Source: Tessaracoccus coleopterorum
GTDB taxonomy: Bacteria; Actinomycetota; Actinomycetes; Propionibacteriales; Propionibacteriaceae
Assembly (NCBI RefSeq): GCF_011174705.1
Contig: NZ_JAANIJ010000001.1
Location: forward strand, 1,798,001 to 1,862,000
DNA length: 64,000 nt
Direction of reading: 5' to 3'
The notes under the pieces are model-generated. The model searched no databases and had not been told where the DNA came from. It saw nothing but the letters and a program-made list of their open reading frames with translations. Positions 40,730 to 50,008 of the stretch are shown piece after piece. Each line of letters begins with the position of its first letter. The first letter of the stretch is position 1. The position numbers were made by a program, and so were the translations under genes.

Positions 40730-41244
40730 ATGACCACCAACGCAGTGCCTTTCCCCATCACCGGCATGGAGGTGGACGACTCGGCCTGCGAGGTTGACGA
40801 CCTCGCCTTCTGTGGCGGTGTCCAGGTGCGGGTGCCTGCGACCGACTCCTGGGGCGACCTGGTCGAGCACGCAGTCGCCTCCGACTGGGTCGGCATCGAG
40901 GCCCTCGCCGCCGTCCCGGGAACTGTCGCCGACGCCGTCACAACCGACGCCACCGCCCACGGACAGTCCGTCTCCGACACCCTCTCGTCGGTGCGCACCT
41001 GGGATCTGGCCACCGATCAGCAGCGCAGCTTCCCGGTGGCACAGCTCAGGGGCCCAGCTTCCCGCTGAGGGAGCGGCTCGAAGACGGGACGCCCCGTTAC
41101 CGGATCCTCGACGTCGCATTCCTGTTCCGGCAGGGCGATCTGACGGTGCCTGTCCGGGACGCCGGACTCGCCGCCCTGCTCGGTGTCGAGGAGGGAGCGC
41201 GGGTGCCTCTGGCGGACGTGCGGGCGGCGGTGTCGCGCGGCTGA
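40730..41244 (+). CDS. MurB-like protein lacking the FAD-binding start, frameshifted
   Basis: About 170 residues resembling the middle and end of UDP-N-acetylenolpyruvoylglucosamine reductase. WGDLVEHAVASDWVGIEALA is followed by AVPGTVADAVTTDATAHGQS, the counterpart of SGIPGTVGAAPVQNIGAYGQ. Next come VRTWDLATDQQRSF and the MurB-like C-terminus FLFRQGDLTVPVRDAGLAA plus VPLADVRAAVSRG. The N-terminal FAD domain with GGGSN and the Ser/Glu catalytic region are absent. A missing G near 41053 splits it. It may be a non-enzymatic paralogue; another, complete murB is expected elsewhere. Confidence 0.7.
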
Positions 41245-41288
41245 GGCGGGCGCCGGCCGGGTGCCTCGGGCCGCGGTATCTTTCATGC

Positions 41289-41801
41289 ATGAAGGCCAAC
41301 GCTGCCCTGCAGATCATCTTCGCGTTCTTCCTCGGCCTCGTGGTGGTCGCGTTCGTCGGAATCGGCGTCAATACGTTCTACCCGGAACCGGACTACCCGT
41401 CCACGGAGGCAGGTCAGGCCGAGTGGGCCTCGGTGCACGGCCACTGGGCGCTCGTCACCGGCATCGTCCTGCTGGTCTGTGCGACGCTCCTCCTGGCCGT
41501 GTCGCTCCTCCTGCCGGGCGAGCAGGCGGTGATCTCCAACGGGGTTCTGCTCGGCGGTGTGTTCACGATGATCTACGCAGTCGCGATGACCTTCTCCGCC
41601 GACACCAGCATCGCCCGGTTCGCGATGATCACGGTCGCGCTTGCCGTGACGATCCTGGTGGGGTACCTGCGCTTCGTCCGTGGCCGTCGCCCCGTCCCGG
41701 CGGCGGGTCAGCCTGACGGTGCCGCGATGGGTGAGCTCGGCGAGCGGCTCACCGCCCTCGAGGAGAAGCTCGACGCCCTTGGGCGCGTCCTCCGCGAGTA
41801 G
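41289..41801 (+). CDS. Four-helix membrane protein with coiled-coil tail
   Basis: 170 residues, intact. Helices are AALQIIFAFFLGLVVVAFVG, WALVTGIVLLVCATLLLAVS, AVISNGVLLGGVFTMIYAVA and FAMITVALAVTILVGYLRFV. The extracytoplasmic loop after helix 1 has NTFYPEPDYPSTEAGQAEW. The C-terminal tail MGELGERLTALEEKLDALGR is a short coiled coil. No family is named with confidence. It is separated from the MurB-like gene by 44 bp in the same direction. Confidence 0.65.
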   Translation: MKANAALQIIFAFFLGLVVVAFVGIGVNTFYPEPDYPSTEAGQAEWASVHGHWALVTGIVLLVCATLLLAVSLLLPGEQAVISNGVLLGGVFTMIYAVAMTFSADTSIARFAMITVALAVTILVGYLRFVRGRRPVPAAGQPDGAAMGELGERLTALEEKLDALGRVLRE

Positions 41802-41869
41802 TGGCGCCGGGTCCGCTGCTCCGTGCGCGATCCGCCGGCGCCTCGCGGCGTTCTCCTCGGGTGTTCGGC

Positions 41870-42811
41870 CTAGCGGTGCCAGTTGGAGCGGTAGTCGAAG
41901 ACCTTGTCGATCTCCTCGGTGGGTACGTCCTCGATTGTCGCGTAACGCCAGGTGGGAGTGGTGTTCTTCTCGATGAGCAGGGCACGCACGCCCTCAACGA
42001 AGTCGCCGACGTTGAGGACGCTCTCGGCGAGCCGGAGGTCCTGGTCGAGCACCTCGCTGAGGCCGAGCTTCTCGGCGCGGATCAGGGCGCGGAGCGCCAC
42101 ATGCACTGCGAAGGGGAACGCTCCCGCAGGTCCCGACCCGCCTGGCGCGCCGCCTCGTCCGGATGCGACTCCAGTGCCTGGACGATCTCGACGGGGTTGT
42201 CGGAGGCGTAGCACTCCTCGATCCACGTGTTGGACGACTCGAACAGCGGCGCGGGCAGGGCCCGTCGGCCGACTCGTCTGCCAGGTTCAGCAGGAGCGCA
42301 TCGCCTCCGGTGAACGTGGCGGAGGTCAGCGCGAGGTGGCGGCCGATGGCGCCTGCGCGCGACAACTGGTGCATGACACCGACGTCGGGGAAGAAGCCGA
42401 TCTTGGTCTCGGGCATCGCCATCACCGTGTCGGCGTAGACGATGCGGCGGTCGGCGTGGCTGCCGAGCCCGAGGCCCCGCCCATCGTGATGCCACGCATG
42501 TGCGTGGTCACGGGCTTGGGGTAGTTGGCGATCATCATGTCCAGCGCGTACTCGGTCTCGAGGAAGTGCAGCCACGGGCCGCCCTCCACCACGTTTCCGG
42601 CAAGCAGCCGCACATCGGCGCCCGCGCAGAAGCCGCGCTCGCCGTTGGCGGTGATCTCGACGGCGGTGACGTCGTCATCGCGGCTCCACTCCATGAGGGC
42701 CTCGTACATGGCCAGCAGCATGGAGTCGTCGAGCGCGTTGATCGCCTGTGGCCGATTGAGCGTGATGCGGGCAATCCCGTCGGTCACATCGGTCATGATG
42801 AATTCAGACAT
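41870..42811 (-). CDS. Enoyl-CoA hydratase/3-hydroxyisobutyryl-CoA hydrolase family protein, frameshifted
   Basis: Crotonase-fold acyl-CoA enzyme, about 313 residues. The start MSEFIMTDVTDGIARITLNR leads into PQAINALDDSMLLAMYEALM. The oxyanion-hole regions are ANGERGFCAGADVRLLAGN and GITMGGGLGLGSHADRRIVY. METKIG-like MPETKIGFFPDVGVMHQLSR is the 3-hydroxyisobutyryl-CoA hydrolase pattern (PExxIGxxPDVGxxxxLSR), suggesting valine degradation. The C-terminal domain ends IDKVFDYRSNWHR. Frameshifts near 42475, 42265 and 42115. Confidence 0.85.
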
Positions 42812-42857
42812 GAGCGCAGCCTACGGCAGTGTTATCGCTCTCGTCTTCCGATGCTTG

Positions 42858-43828
42858 TCAGTTCAGCCTGATGCCGGGCTTCATCCGGGTCAGCACGGCG
42901 CGCGCAGTCTCCTGATCGATGACGAGGTCGGTCGCCACGCCTGCCCGGAGCGCCCGAGGGTCGGGGCCGTCTTCGACAGCCCGGTTACCACGCAGATGCG
43001 GCGGGTACCCGCTGGAGTTCCTTCGGCGTCATGCCGGTGGCCCTGCCGTTGAGCGGAATGTCGCGGAATGAACCGTCTTCGCGCAGCATCACTGTGCAGA
43101 TGTCGCCCACAACGCCCATTTCACGCAGTTCACGCTGATCACGTTCGCTCAGGTAGTTGGAGGCGTAGACGTGGGACTGGAGCTCGGAGTTGAGGCCGCC
43201 GACGCCGAAGAGGGCGATTCCGCAGTTGTCGCGCACGCTCAGGATGTGTCGGGTCGACTGTTCGCGCCACATCGCGTCGCGGGTGTCCGGGTTGTCGAAG
43301 AAGGCGGGGAGGGCGAGGAGCTGTTCCTGCCCGTTGAACGCCTCGGCGAAGCGGTGGAGGATGCTCCCGACGTAGGGCAGGCCCGTCGTCTGGTGGTTGG
43401 CTCCGCCGTTGAGGCCGATCACCGTCACGCCGTGCAGTTCCCGTGGGCGTAGGTGCGCGGCGATGGCCGAGGTGGTGGTTCCCCATGCGACGCCGAGGAT
43501 GTCGCCGTCCTCGACGCTGGCGGCGAGCAGGTCGGCGGCGGTGCGGGCCACCTGGTCGAGGCGGAACACGCTGCTCGCCCCGGCCTCACCTGCACGATGT
43601 GGGCCGTCACGTTGAAGTAGCGCTGAAACAGGTCCGCTATCCGGCCCAGGGCCGCTCGGGGTCGACGATCGTCACCCGCACCAAGCCCCTGTCGCGGGCC
43701 TCCTTCAGGAGGCGCGACACCGTGGAGCGCGAGACGTTCAGGTGATGGGCGATGGCGTCCATCGTCTCGCCCTGGACGTAGTACATCCGGGCAACAGTCA
43801 GTAGTGACTCGCTGCTCTTGTCAGGCAT
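42858..43828 (-). CDS. SorC/DeoR-type sugar-responsive transcription regulator, frameshifted
   Basis: About 323 residues. The N-terminal helix-turn-helix is HHLNVSRSTVSRLLKEA after YYVQGETMDAI. The C-terminal SorC sugar-phosphate domain shows LAASVEDGDILGVAWGTTTS, then VTVIGLNGGANHQTTGLPYV, FGVGGLNSELQS and GVVGDICTVMLREDG with the GDI(C) pattern. The C-terminus is ARAVLTRMKPGIRLN. Frameshifts near 43640, 43590 and 43000. It lies next to an isochorismatase-type hydrolase and glpD, so it may control them through the GTGCAC palindrome between those genes. Confidence 0.85.
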
Positions 43829-43882
43829 GTTCCTCCCACCTTTGACGTCTCATCCTAGGGGGACAGGAAACCGCCCGGTATG

Positions 43883-43919
43883 CCGGACGTCCCCACCGAG
43901 TTTCGGTGGGGACGTCCGG
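43883..43919. terminator. Strong hairpin between SorC regulator and hydrolase genes
   Basis: A 17-bp perfect stem (CCGGACGTCCCCACCGA and complement) closes a three-base GTT loop. It directly follows the hydrolase stop codon on the minus strand. No long T-run. Confidence 0.8.
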
Positions 43920-43929
43920 TGTCGGTCGG

Positions 43930-44564
43930 TCAGTATCCGCGCGACGAGTCGGCCATCTCCTGCTCACTGCCGAGCGCGTCGACGAACTCGTCGGTCGACA
44001 TCGGCTTGGAGAACATCGGGTAGTCGTACTTGATCGCGTTGGCGTGCTCTTCCGGCGAGGTGGCCCGACGGCGTCGGTGAGGGTGATCACCTCGAAGCCC
44101 TTCTCGTAGGCGCTGCGCATCGTGGACTCCACGCAGCAGTTGGTGAGGAAGCCGGCGAGGACGACGGTGTCGATCCCCTTGGAGCGCAGCACGAAGTCGA
44201 GGTTGGTGGAGCCGAATGCGTCAAGACCGCGCTTGCCTTCGATGGTGATGTCGCCCTCCTGCGGGGTGAGCTGCTCGCAGATCTCGGCACCCCAGCCGCC
44301 GCGCACGAACGATGTCGACGCGACGACGCCGGCGAGGATGCCGTAGGGGTGCGAGGTGATCTCGCCGTAGCCCGGGGCGAACGAGATCGGCACGTGGAGG
44401 ATGGCGCCGCCCGCCTCGCGGACCGCGTCGGCCGCCGCGACGGCGTTGTCGAGCGTTCCGGTGGCGTCCATGGTCTCCTTGACTGCGTCGTGGAGGGTGC
44501 CTCCCGGAGTCGTGAAGTCGTTCTGGAACTCGATCAGGACAAGCGCCGTCGATTCGGCTTTCAT
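43930..44564 (-). CDS. Isochorismatase-family cysteine hydrolase, frameshifted near the end
   Basis: About 211 residues. Start MKAESTALVLIEFQNDFTTP, where Asp of the catalytic triad is in EFQNDF. The Lys region is EGDITIEGKRGLDAFGSTNL, and the nucleophile Cys lies in GFLTNCCVESTMRSAYEKGF (family pattern G..T..CV..T...A). A frameshift near 44070. The family includes nicotinamidases, N-carbamoylsarcosine amidases, ureidoacrylate hydrolases and isochorismatases; the substrate is unknown. It is divergent from glpD. Confidence 0.85.
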
Positions 44565-44693
44565 GGGTGCTCCTTTGCACTGGTGGGTCGCGATCCACTG
44601 TATGCGGCGTGCCACGTCAAGGCGCCCTATCTCATGAGGAGCGCCTAGCGGGAGCGCGGTTGCTGCACCACCGCGACGTCGCACCCCGCGCCG

Positions 44694-44731
44694 TGTGCAC
44701 GAACGTGCACAGCGGTTGCGCAGAACGTGCA
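44694..44731. promoter_or_regulatory. GTGCAC palindrome and third half-site
   Basis: TGTGCAC-GAAC-GTGCACA at 44694-44711 is a perfect palindrome. The half GAACGTGCA recurs at 44723-44731, 22 bp from its first copy (about two helical turns). It lies between the hydrolase and glpD divergent starts and is likely an operator for the neighbouring SorC-type or another regulator. Confidence 0.65.
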
Positions 44732-44773
44732 GACGGGTGAACCTTGGATTACGAGCAAAGGAGCATCACAACA

Positions 44774-46491
44774 ATGACGAGCACCGCTTTGACGCCGCAG
44801 CAGCGCACCGAGTCGCTGCGCGCAATGTCCACTGAGACCTTCGACGTGCTGGTGATCGGAGGTGGCGTCACCGGAGCAGGCATCGCGCTCGATGCGGCCT
44901 CGCGTGGCCTCAGTACCGCGATCATTGAGGGACAGGACTGGGCCTCCGGCACGTCCTCGCGATCCTCCCGCCTGGTGCACGGCGGTCTGCGCTACCTCTA
45001 CAACCTCGACTTCAAGCTGGTGGCTGAGGCCCTCAAGGAGCGCGGACGCCTCCTCACCCTCATCGCCCCCCACCTTGTCGAGGCCCAGCCCTTCCTGTGG
45101 CCCCTCAAGACGCCCGTGATCGAGCGGGCCTACTCCGCGGTCGGGGTCGGCATGTACGACGCCCTCGCCGTCATCGGTGCCGGCGGCAAGAAGACCGTCC
45201 CGATCCAGCACCACCTCTCGAAGAAGGGCGCCCTCAAGCGGTTCCCCGAGATCAAGCCGTCGGCCCTCTGCGGCGCCATCGAGTTCTATGACGCCCGGGT
45301 CGACGACGCCCGCCTCGTCATCACGCTCGTGCGCACCGCCCAGAAGTACGGTGCACAGGCCGCAAGCCGCGTCCGGGTGACCAACATCCTCAAGGACGCC
45401 CGGGGCCACGCCTCCGGTGTCGAGGCCGTCGATGTCGAGACCGGTGAGGCCCTCACCATCAAGGCGAAGCGCCTCATCAACGCCACCGGCGTGTGGACCG
45501 AGGAGACCCAGGACATGGCCGGCGGCACCGGCGGCCTCAAGGTGCTGGCGTCGAAGGCATCCACATCGTCCTGCCGCGCGAGCGTCTCAAGGCCCAGACC
45601 GGCCTGTTCCTCCGCACGGAGAAGTCGGTGCTGTTCATCATCCCGTGGCAGCACTACTGGGTGATCGGCACCACTGACACCGCCTGGCACGAGCAGCTCA
45701 AGCACCCGGTGCCCACGTCGGCCGATATCGACTACGTGCTGGCCCACGCCAACGAGGTGCTGGCGGAGAACCTGACCCGCGACGACATCATCGGCACCTA
45801 CGCCGGCCTGCGCCCGCTGCTGCAGCCGAAGGTGCTCGACGAGTCGAAGTCGACGAAGGTGTCGCGTGAGCACACCGTCACCGAGGTCATCCCCGGCATG
45901 GTCGCGATCGCGGGCGGCAAGCTGACCACCTACCGCGTGATGGCCGAGGACGCCGTCGACTTCGCGCTCGGCAAGGAACTCGCGGCGGCCAAGCCGTCGC
46001 CGACGTTCGACCTTCCGCTGATGGGCGCCGACGGCTTCGACGCCACGGTCAACCAGGCCGAGCGCCTGGGCGCCAAGTACGGGTTCGACGCCGACCGGAT
46101 GCACCACCTGGTGCGCCGCTACGGCTCGGAGCTGCCCGACCTGCTGGCCACCATCGACGAGGACCCGACGCTGGCCAAGCCACTGAAGGCCGCGCCTCAG
46201 TTCATCCGCGCCGAGGTCGCCCGGGCGTGCACCGTCGAGGGTGCCCTCCACCTGGAGGACATCTTCATCGCCCGCGTGCGCCTCAACTCGGAGTCGCGTG
46301 ACCGTGGCGGCTCCGCCGTCGACGAGATCGCCGAGATCGCGGCAGCGCAGCTCGGATGGGACGCCCAGAAGACCGAGGCCGAGAAGGCGAACTACCGGGC
46401 CCGGATCGCCGCCGAGATCGCCGCTGAGGAACTGCCCACCGACGCGGCAGCCTCAGCCGCGCGCATGGAGGCCGCCGACATCGTCGACTGA
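44774..46491 (+). CDS. glpD: Glycerol-3-phosphate dehydrogenase (FAD, respiratory), frameshifted
   Basis: Oxidises glycerol 3-phosphate to DHAP and passes electrons to quinone. About 573 residues. The start MTSTALTPQQRTESLRAM follows an AAAGGAG site. The FAD site is FDVLVIGGGVTGAGIALDAA. Conserved parts are SSRLVHGGLRYLYNLDFKLV, GAIEFYDARVDDARLV, IIPWQHYWVIGTTDTAW, YAGLRPLL and IAGGKLTTYRVMAEDAVDF. The C-terminal domain ends AARMEAADIVD. One missing G near 45550 splits it. It lies beside the SorC regulator and hydrolase. Confidence 0.95.
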
Positions 46492-46505
46492 TCCTCCGAA
46501 CGGAC

Positions 46506-46537
46506 GAACCGCCGCCCTGTCCGTGGGGCGGCGGTTC
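46506..46537. terminator. Hairpin after glpD
   Basis: A 12-bp perfect stem GAACCGCCGCCC / GGGCGGCGGTTC has an 8-base loop. It lies between the convergent glpD and the next gene. Confidence 0.8.
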
Positions 46538-46550
46538 CCTGTTCTGGGTG

Positions 46551-47225
46551 CTAGACGAAGTCGACCGGCGGCCGGGTGGGCCACTGATCCGGGCCCTGCC
46601 CCTGCGTAGGCGCCATGGGTGCGGGCCCGGCCTGGGGCTGTATGAGTGGCGCAGGCAGGGCAGATGGGATGTCGGTCGGGGTACCGGGGACCGGTACGCC
46701 GCCCGGTGCCCCGGGCAGGTCATCGTCGACGGTAGGGGTGCTGCGACGATTCCGGCGCGTCGCGGTAACCAGCGAGATCACAGCCGAGCCGGCGAGGTGG
46801 GCTGCCACGCCCAGCCCGAAGATGAGAACCAACAGCTCGAGACGGCGATCCTGCATCTCCCACTCCCACTGGGCCCGCTGGGACTCCACCGCCTGGTCGT
46901 GGGTGAACTGGGCGATCAGGAGTCGTTCCGACAGTTCGGCGTTCTGGAGCCCGATGATCTCCAGCTGATCGTTGGTGAGCCAGCCGTTGACCACCTGCTG
47001 TTTCGGTGCGGTGTCGGCACGGATGTTGTTGCTGTCTGCGTCCGAGCGGGCAGTCTTCAGTAGCTTCGCCCAGTCCTGAGTGACGTTCAGGGCGCGCCCT
47101 CCATCCGGTGCAGCCGGGAACGCCGGCAGCGGCTGGGTCACGAGCAGTACGGCGGAGACGGCGACCAGGGCCCAGACGATGACGCGGTACAGGTGCAGCG
47201 CGATCCCGGGACGGGAATCGGACAT
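46551..47225 (-). CDS. Two-helix membrane protein with Pro-rich tail
   Basis: 224 residues, intact. Helix 1 is VIVWALVAVSAVLLVTQPLP. An extracytoplasmic helical region follows (QLEIIGLQNAELSERLLIAQ, then QAVESQRAQWEWEMQDRRLE), then helix 2, LLVLIFGLGVAAHLAGSAVI. The cytoplasmic tail is Pro-rich (GAPGGVPVPGTPTDIPSALP). No family is recognised. It is the last gene of a four-gene minus-strand cluster with three other proteins of unknown role. Confidence 0.65.
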   Translation of the reverse strand: MSDSRPGIALHLYRVIVWALVAVSAVLLVTQPLPAFPAAPDGGRALNVTQDWAKLLKTARSDADSNNIRADTAPKQQVVNGWLTNDQLEIIGLQNAELSERLLIAQFTHDQAVESQRAQWEWEMQDRRLELLVLIFGLGVAAHLAGSAVISLVTATRRNRRSTPTVDDDLPGAPGGVPVPGTPTDIPSALPAPLIQPQAGPAPMAPTQGQGPDQWPTRPPVDFV

Positions 47226-47291
47226 GGAGCACTCCTTCGATGTCGAGTACCCAGGACGCTAGCGGAGGCCTCTGACAACGTCGGACGACGG

Positions 47292-48604
47292 CTAGGGCTG
47301 CAACTTCCCGTAGTACCAGCCGGGAGGTGGGAACGGACCCGGAGCAGCACGGCCCCGAGCACGCAGCCGAGCCCGCGCCGCACCCGGGGTCGGCCGTTCG
47401 CCGACATCTCGAGCAGGCCGATGCGGGCGAACTCGTTGATGATGTGATCCGCCTGATCGCCGACCCACGCTCGCGTGACCACCGGGGAGCCCGCCGCCTT
47501 CACCATCTCTCTGGTGAGCGGGAGCGACTCCAGCTCCCTCGACAGTGGGGTATCGACGTCATCCTCACCGCGGACGAGGGCGGCGGCGAGGATCTCGAAC
47601 GCCCGGGCCGTGCTGATGTTCCACTCGGCGTCTTCAATGACGTATGTCAGCGCGGCGGACAGCGCGATGTCGTAGGTGAGGGTGAGGCGTTCATCCTGCC
47701 GGTCAGCGAGGAACGCGTCGGCCCTCGGGCCTCGGCGGACCCTGCTGCCGTCCAGTTCGATGATCCGCGAGTTGAGGAGGTGGTCCCACCAGATGGTGAG
47801 CGGTGGGACGGCGTCCATGGAGAGCACGGGAAGCGCCGCGCCGATGCCGCCGGGTTGCCGGGGACGCCTGTTCACGCCGATGACGTCGATGCCGAGCAGG
47901 CCGGCAGTGAAGCGGAGGTCGGCCCGGCGGATGGCACCGGTTGCGGTCACGGCGCGGCCCGCCCCGATCCACGCCAACAGGTCGGGCACCCGCTCGCACA
48001 CGGCGACTCTCCCCAGGGCCTCGGCGGTCTCTGCCCGGTCGAAGCGGAGCATGCGGTCGGTCAGCAGCTTGGTGACGGCGTCCTCCGCTTCGGCGTTCTG
48101 CGCTCCCACCACCGCCTGGACGTCCTTCCAAGCCTCGGCGTCATCTCCCAGATGGATCCGGTGGCTCAGGTATATCCCGAGCATCCAGTAGAGGTCCAAC
48201 CGATGTTCCTCTGCGTAGGAGCGGTCAGCTGCCAACTCCCGCCCCACCGCCAGCACGTCATCGGGGAGGCGGAGGTCGAGCCCCTAGCGTCGCCGAGATC
48301 GAGCAGTTCGTCGAACAGCCCCATGGCGTCGTCGAGCGTTGCCTCCTGACCCGGAGTCGCACCATTGCCCAGCGCCACCCGCAGGCTGCGACGCAGCCGA
48401 CGCTGCCACCCGAGCGCGCGGGTTGCGTCGCAGGCTGCGGGAGCGGGAAGTGCGGCGCGTGGGGAGCGCGGTGAGCAGCTCGTCGCAGAGGTCGGATACG
48501 TCCCGGCCAAGGTGCTTCGCGAGGCAGGCGAGGTAGGAGGCGACGGAGATGGCGGCGCCATGCAACACCGCCTTTCCTCCGTGCGTCATGAGAAGGCCGT
48601 TCAT
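47292..48604 (-). CDS. Large hypothetical protein, frameshifted
   Basis: About 437 residues, not recognised. The start MNGLLMTHGGKAVLHGAAIS overlaps the upstream stop (ATGA). Helical segments include LDLYWMLGIYLSHRIHLGD and TKLLTDRMLRFDRAETAEAL. A central part AADLRFTAGLLGIDVIGVNR-like (RADLRFTAGLLGID) precedes VPPLTIWWDHLLNSRIIEL and LTYDIALSAALTYVIEDAEW. The C-terminus after repair reads PPPGWYYGKLQP. Frameshifts near 48440, 48290 and 47335. No signal peptide or catalytic motif is seen. Probably a cytosolic protein working with the adjacent cluster members. Confidence 0.6.
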
Positions 48605-49104
48605 GGAGGCGTAGGAGCCCCGTCTCCGGCCGCGGCGAGGATGTCGCCTGCCGGCCTACGGCCGTACGACGGGTAGGGCAGGTAGAACACGTGGAACGGG
48701 GGTGGTTCTGCCAGCCAGGTGTCGAGCAGCCCGAGGGCCGTGCCGATGACCTGACTCACCGACGGGAATGCCGTCGACGGGTACGGCCCCACCTTGTCGA
48801 TCAGATCGAGCGCGTCGTCGGTATGTCCGCCGTGGGCCAGGAGGGTGAATGCGGCGAGGACGTCGAGCGCGGCGACCCGATCGTCACCGGTGGGGGTGGA
48901 CAGTTCCATGTTGCGGCGCTCGATGGCCCGGGTCATCGCCTCGTTGAACGTGTCGATGTCGACATCGATGGCGTCCAGGTCGATCCCGTCCGCCGCGAGC
49001 AGCGGCCTCAGTTCCTCCATCAACTCGGCACCCATGCCGGGCCGGTGCGTGACCCCGGCTGCCTCCATCGCCGCGAGGAACTCCGGGTCGATCGGATCGT
49101 TCAT
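48601..49104 (-). CDS. Hypothetical protein, 167 residues
   Basis: Intact protein: MNDPIDPEFLAAMEAAGVTH, then LMEELRPLLAADGIDLDAID and VDIDTFNEAMTRAIERRNME. A helical part AALDVLAAFTLLAHGGHTDD is followed by AFPSVSQVIGTALGLLDTWL and an aromatic Pro-rich end PPFHVFYLPYPSYGRRP. Acidic in the first half. No family recognised. It overlaps the next gene by ATGA, a strong sign that both proteins belong to one pathway. Confidence 0.65.
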   Translation of the reverse strand: MNDPIDPEFLAAMEAAGVTHRPGMGAELMEELRPLLAADGIDLDAIDVDIDTFNEAMTRAIERRNMELSTPTGDDRVAALDVLAAFTLLAHGGHTDDALDLIDKVGPYPSTAFPSVSQVIGTALGLLDTWLAEPPPFHVFYLPYPSYGRRPAGDILAAAGDGAPTPP

Positions 49105-49138
49105 GTACCGAGCGTAGAGCGCGGGATGACAACCGGAT

Positions 49139-49589
49139 CTATCTGTTGTAGGACGCCGGCTGCGCCTCCGGATAGAGCGTGTGGAGATCGGTGAAGTACG
49201 CGACCGCCGACGAGATGCCGAGGCTGATGTGCGCGGCGAGCTGGGCGTCGGTGACGCCGTGCCGGAAGTCTCCGGGGTGCCTCGTCGACACGCTCAGCAG
49301 CCCGCCCTCGCCCGGTTCGACGCAGATCTTCGGGTAGAGGCTGACGGAATGGATGTCGTTGGCGCCCATCAGGATCCGGTGGAACTCGTCGTTGGACACG
49401 AGATGCCCCAGGACCCCAACACCTGGAGGCCGTCTCCCTCGCCGGTGACGTAGATGTAGAACGCGTTGCCGTCCCAGATGCTCAGGACGTCGCCCTCGTC
49501 GTCGACCTTGTACCCGATGCCCATCGCGTCGAGGATGTCGAGCACCCTCTGCATCGTGAGGGCGTTACCTGATCCGGTTCGGTTGCCAT
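49139..49589 (-). CDS. YbjN-domain protein, frameshifted
   Basis: About 149 residues. After one C is added near 49566 the start is MATEPDQVTPLTMQRVLDIL, then DAMGIGYKVDDEGDVLSIWD and NAFYIYVTGEGDGLQVLG. A second missing base near 49395 leads to FHRILMGANDIHSVSLYPKI and VTDAQLAAHISLGISSAVAY with end YPEAQPASYNR. The pattern (short alpha helix, twisted sheet, late helix with FF.. region) fits YbjN/T3SS-chaperone-like fold proteins in actinobacteria. It is the first gene of the four-gene cluster. Confidence 0.7.
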
Positions 49590-49712
49590 GGGGCCCAGCC
49601 TACGGACAGGAGTGTAGGTCACGTGCCCGGGATCTGGCATGGCGTCGGGGAGGTAGCGACGCTGCCCCGGCTCTGGGAGGGGTGCGATGTGGCGACCCGG
49701 GCCTAGGCACCC

Positions 49713-49718
49713 TATACT
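49713..49718 (+). promoter_or_regulatory. -10 element of tRNA-Ala promoter
   Basis: TATACT lies 12 bp before the tRNA 5' end on the plus strand, a good match to TATAAT. Confidence 0.6.
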
Positions 49719-49730
49719 CTTGCGAGTCTC

Positions 49731-49803
49731 GGGGCATTAACTCAATTGGTAGAGTGCCACCTTTGCAAGGTGGAAGTTAGGGGTTCGAGTCCCCTATGCT
49801 CCA
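49731..49803 (+). tRNA. tRNA-Ala (anticodon TGC)
   Basis: Acceptor stem GGGGCAT/ATGCTCC (one G-T pair), discriminator A, anticodon loop CTTTGCAAG inside GCCAC/GTGG-type stem, and T-arm TAGGGGTTCGAGTCCCCTA. CCA is not genome encoded. The integrase gene begins about 200 bp downstream of its 3' end, the usual arrangement for an element integrated at a tRNA. Confidence 0.95.
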
Positions 49804-50008
49804 CAACTCGAGAACCGCCTGGCACAAGCCAAAACGGATGCAAAACACGTAGTGAGACGGGATTCCGACTCCGCCAAGCTGCGTCACCCTCCGCCACCGT
49901 GCACCACTCTGTGGCCCCAAATTGGTCACGAAATAGGCCATAATGGGTACCGATTGGCCCCAAATTGGACACGGATTGGACCCGGAAAACCGGGGAGGGA
50001 GCCCGAAC

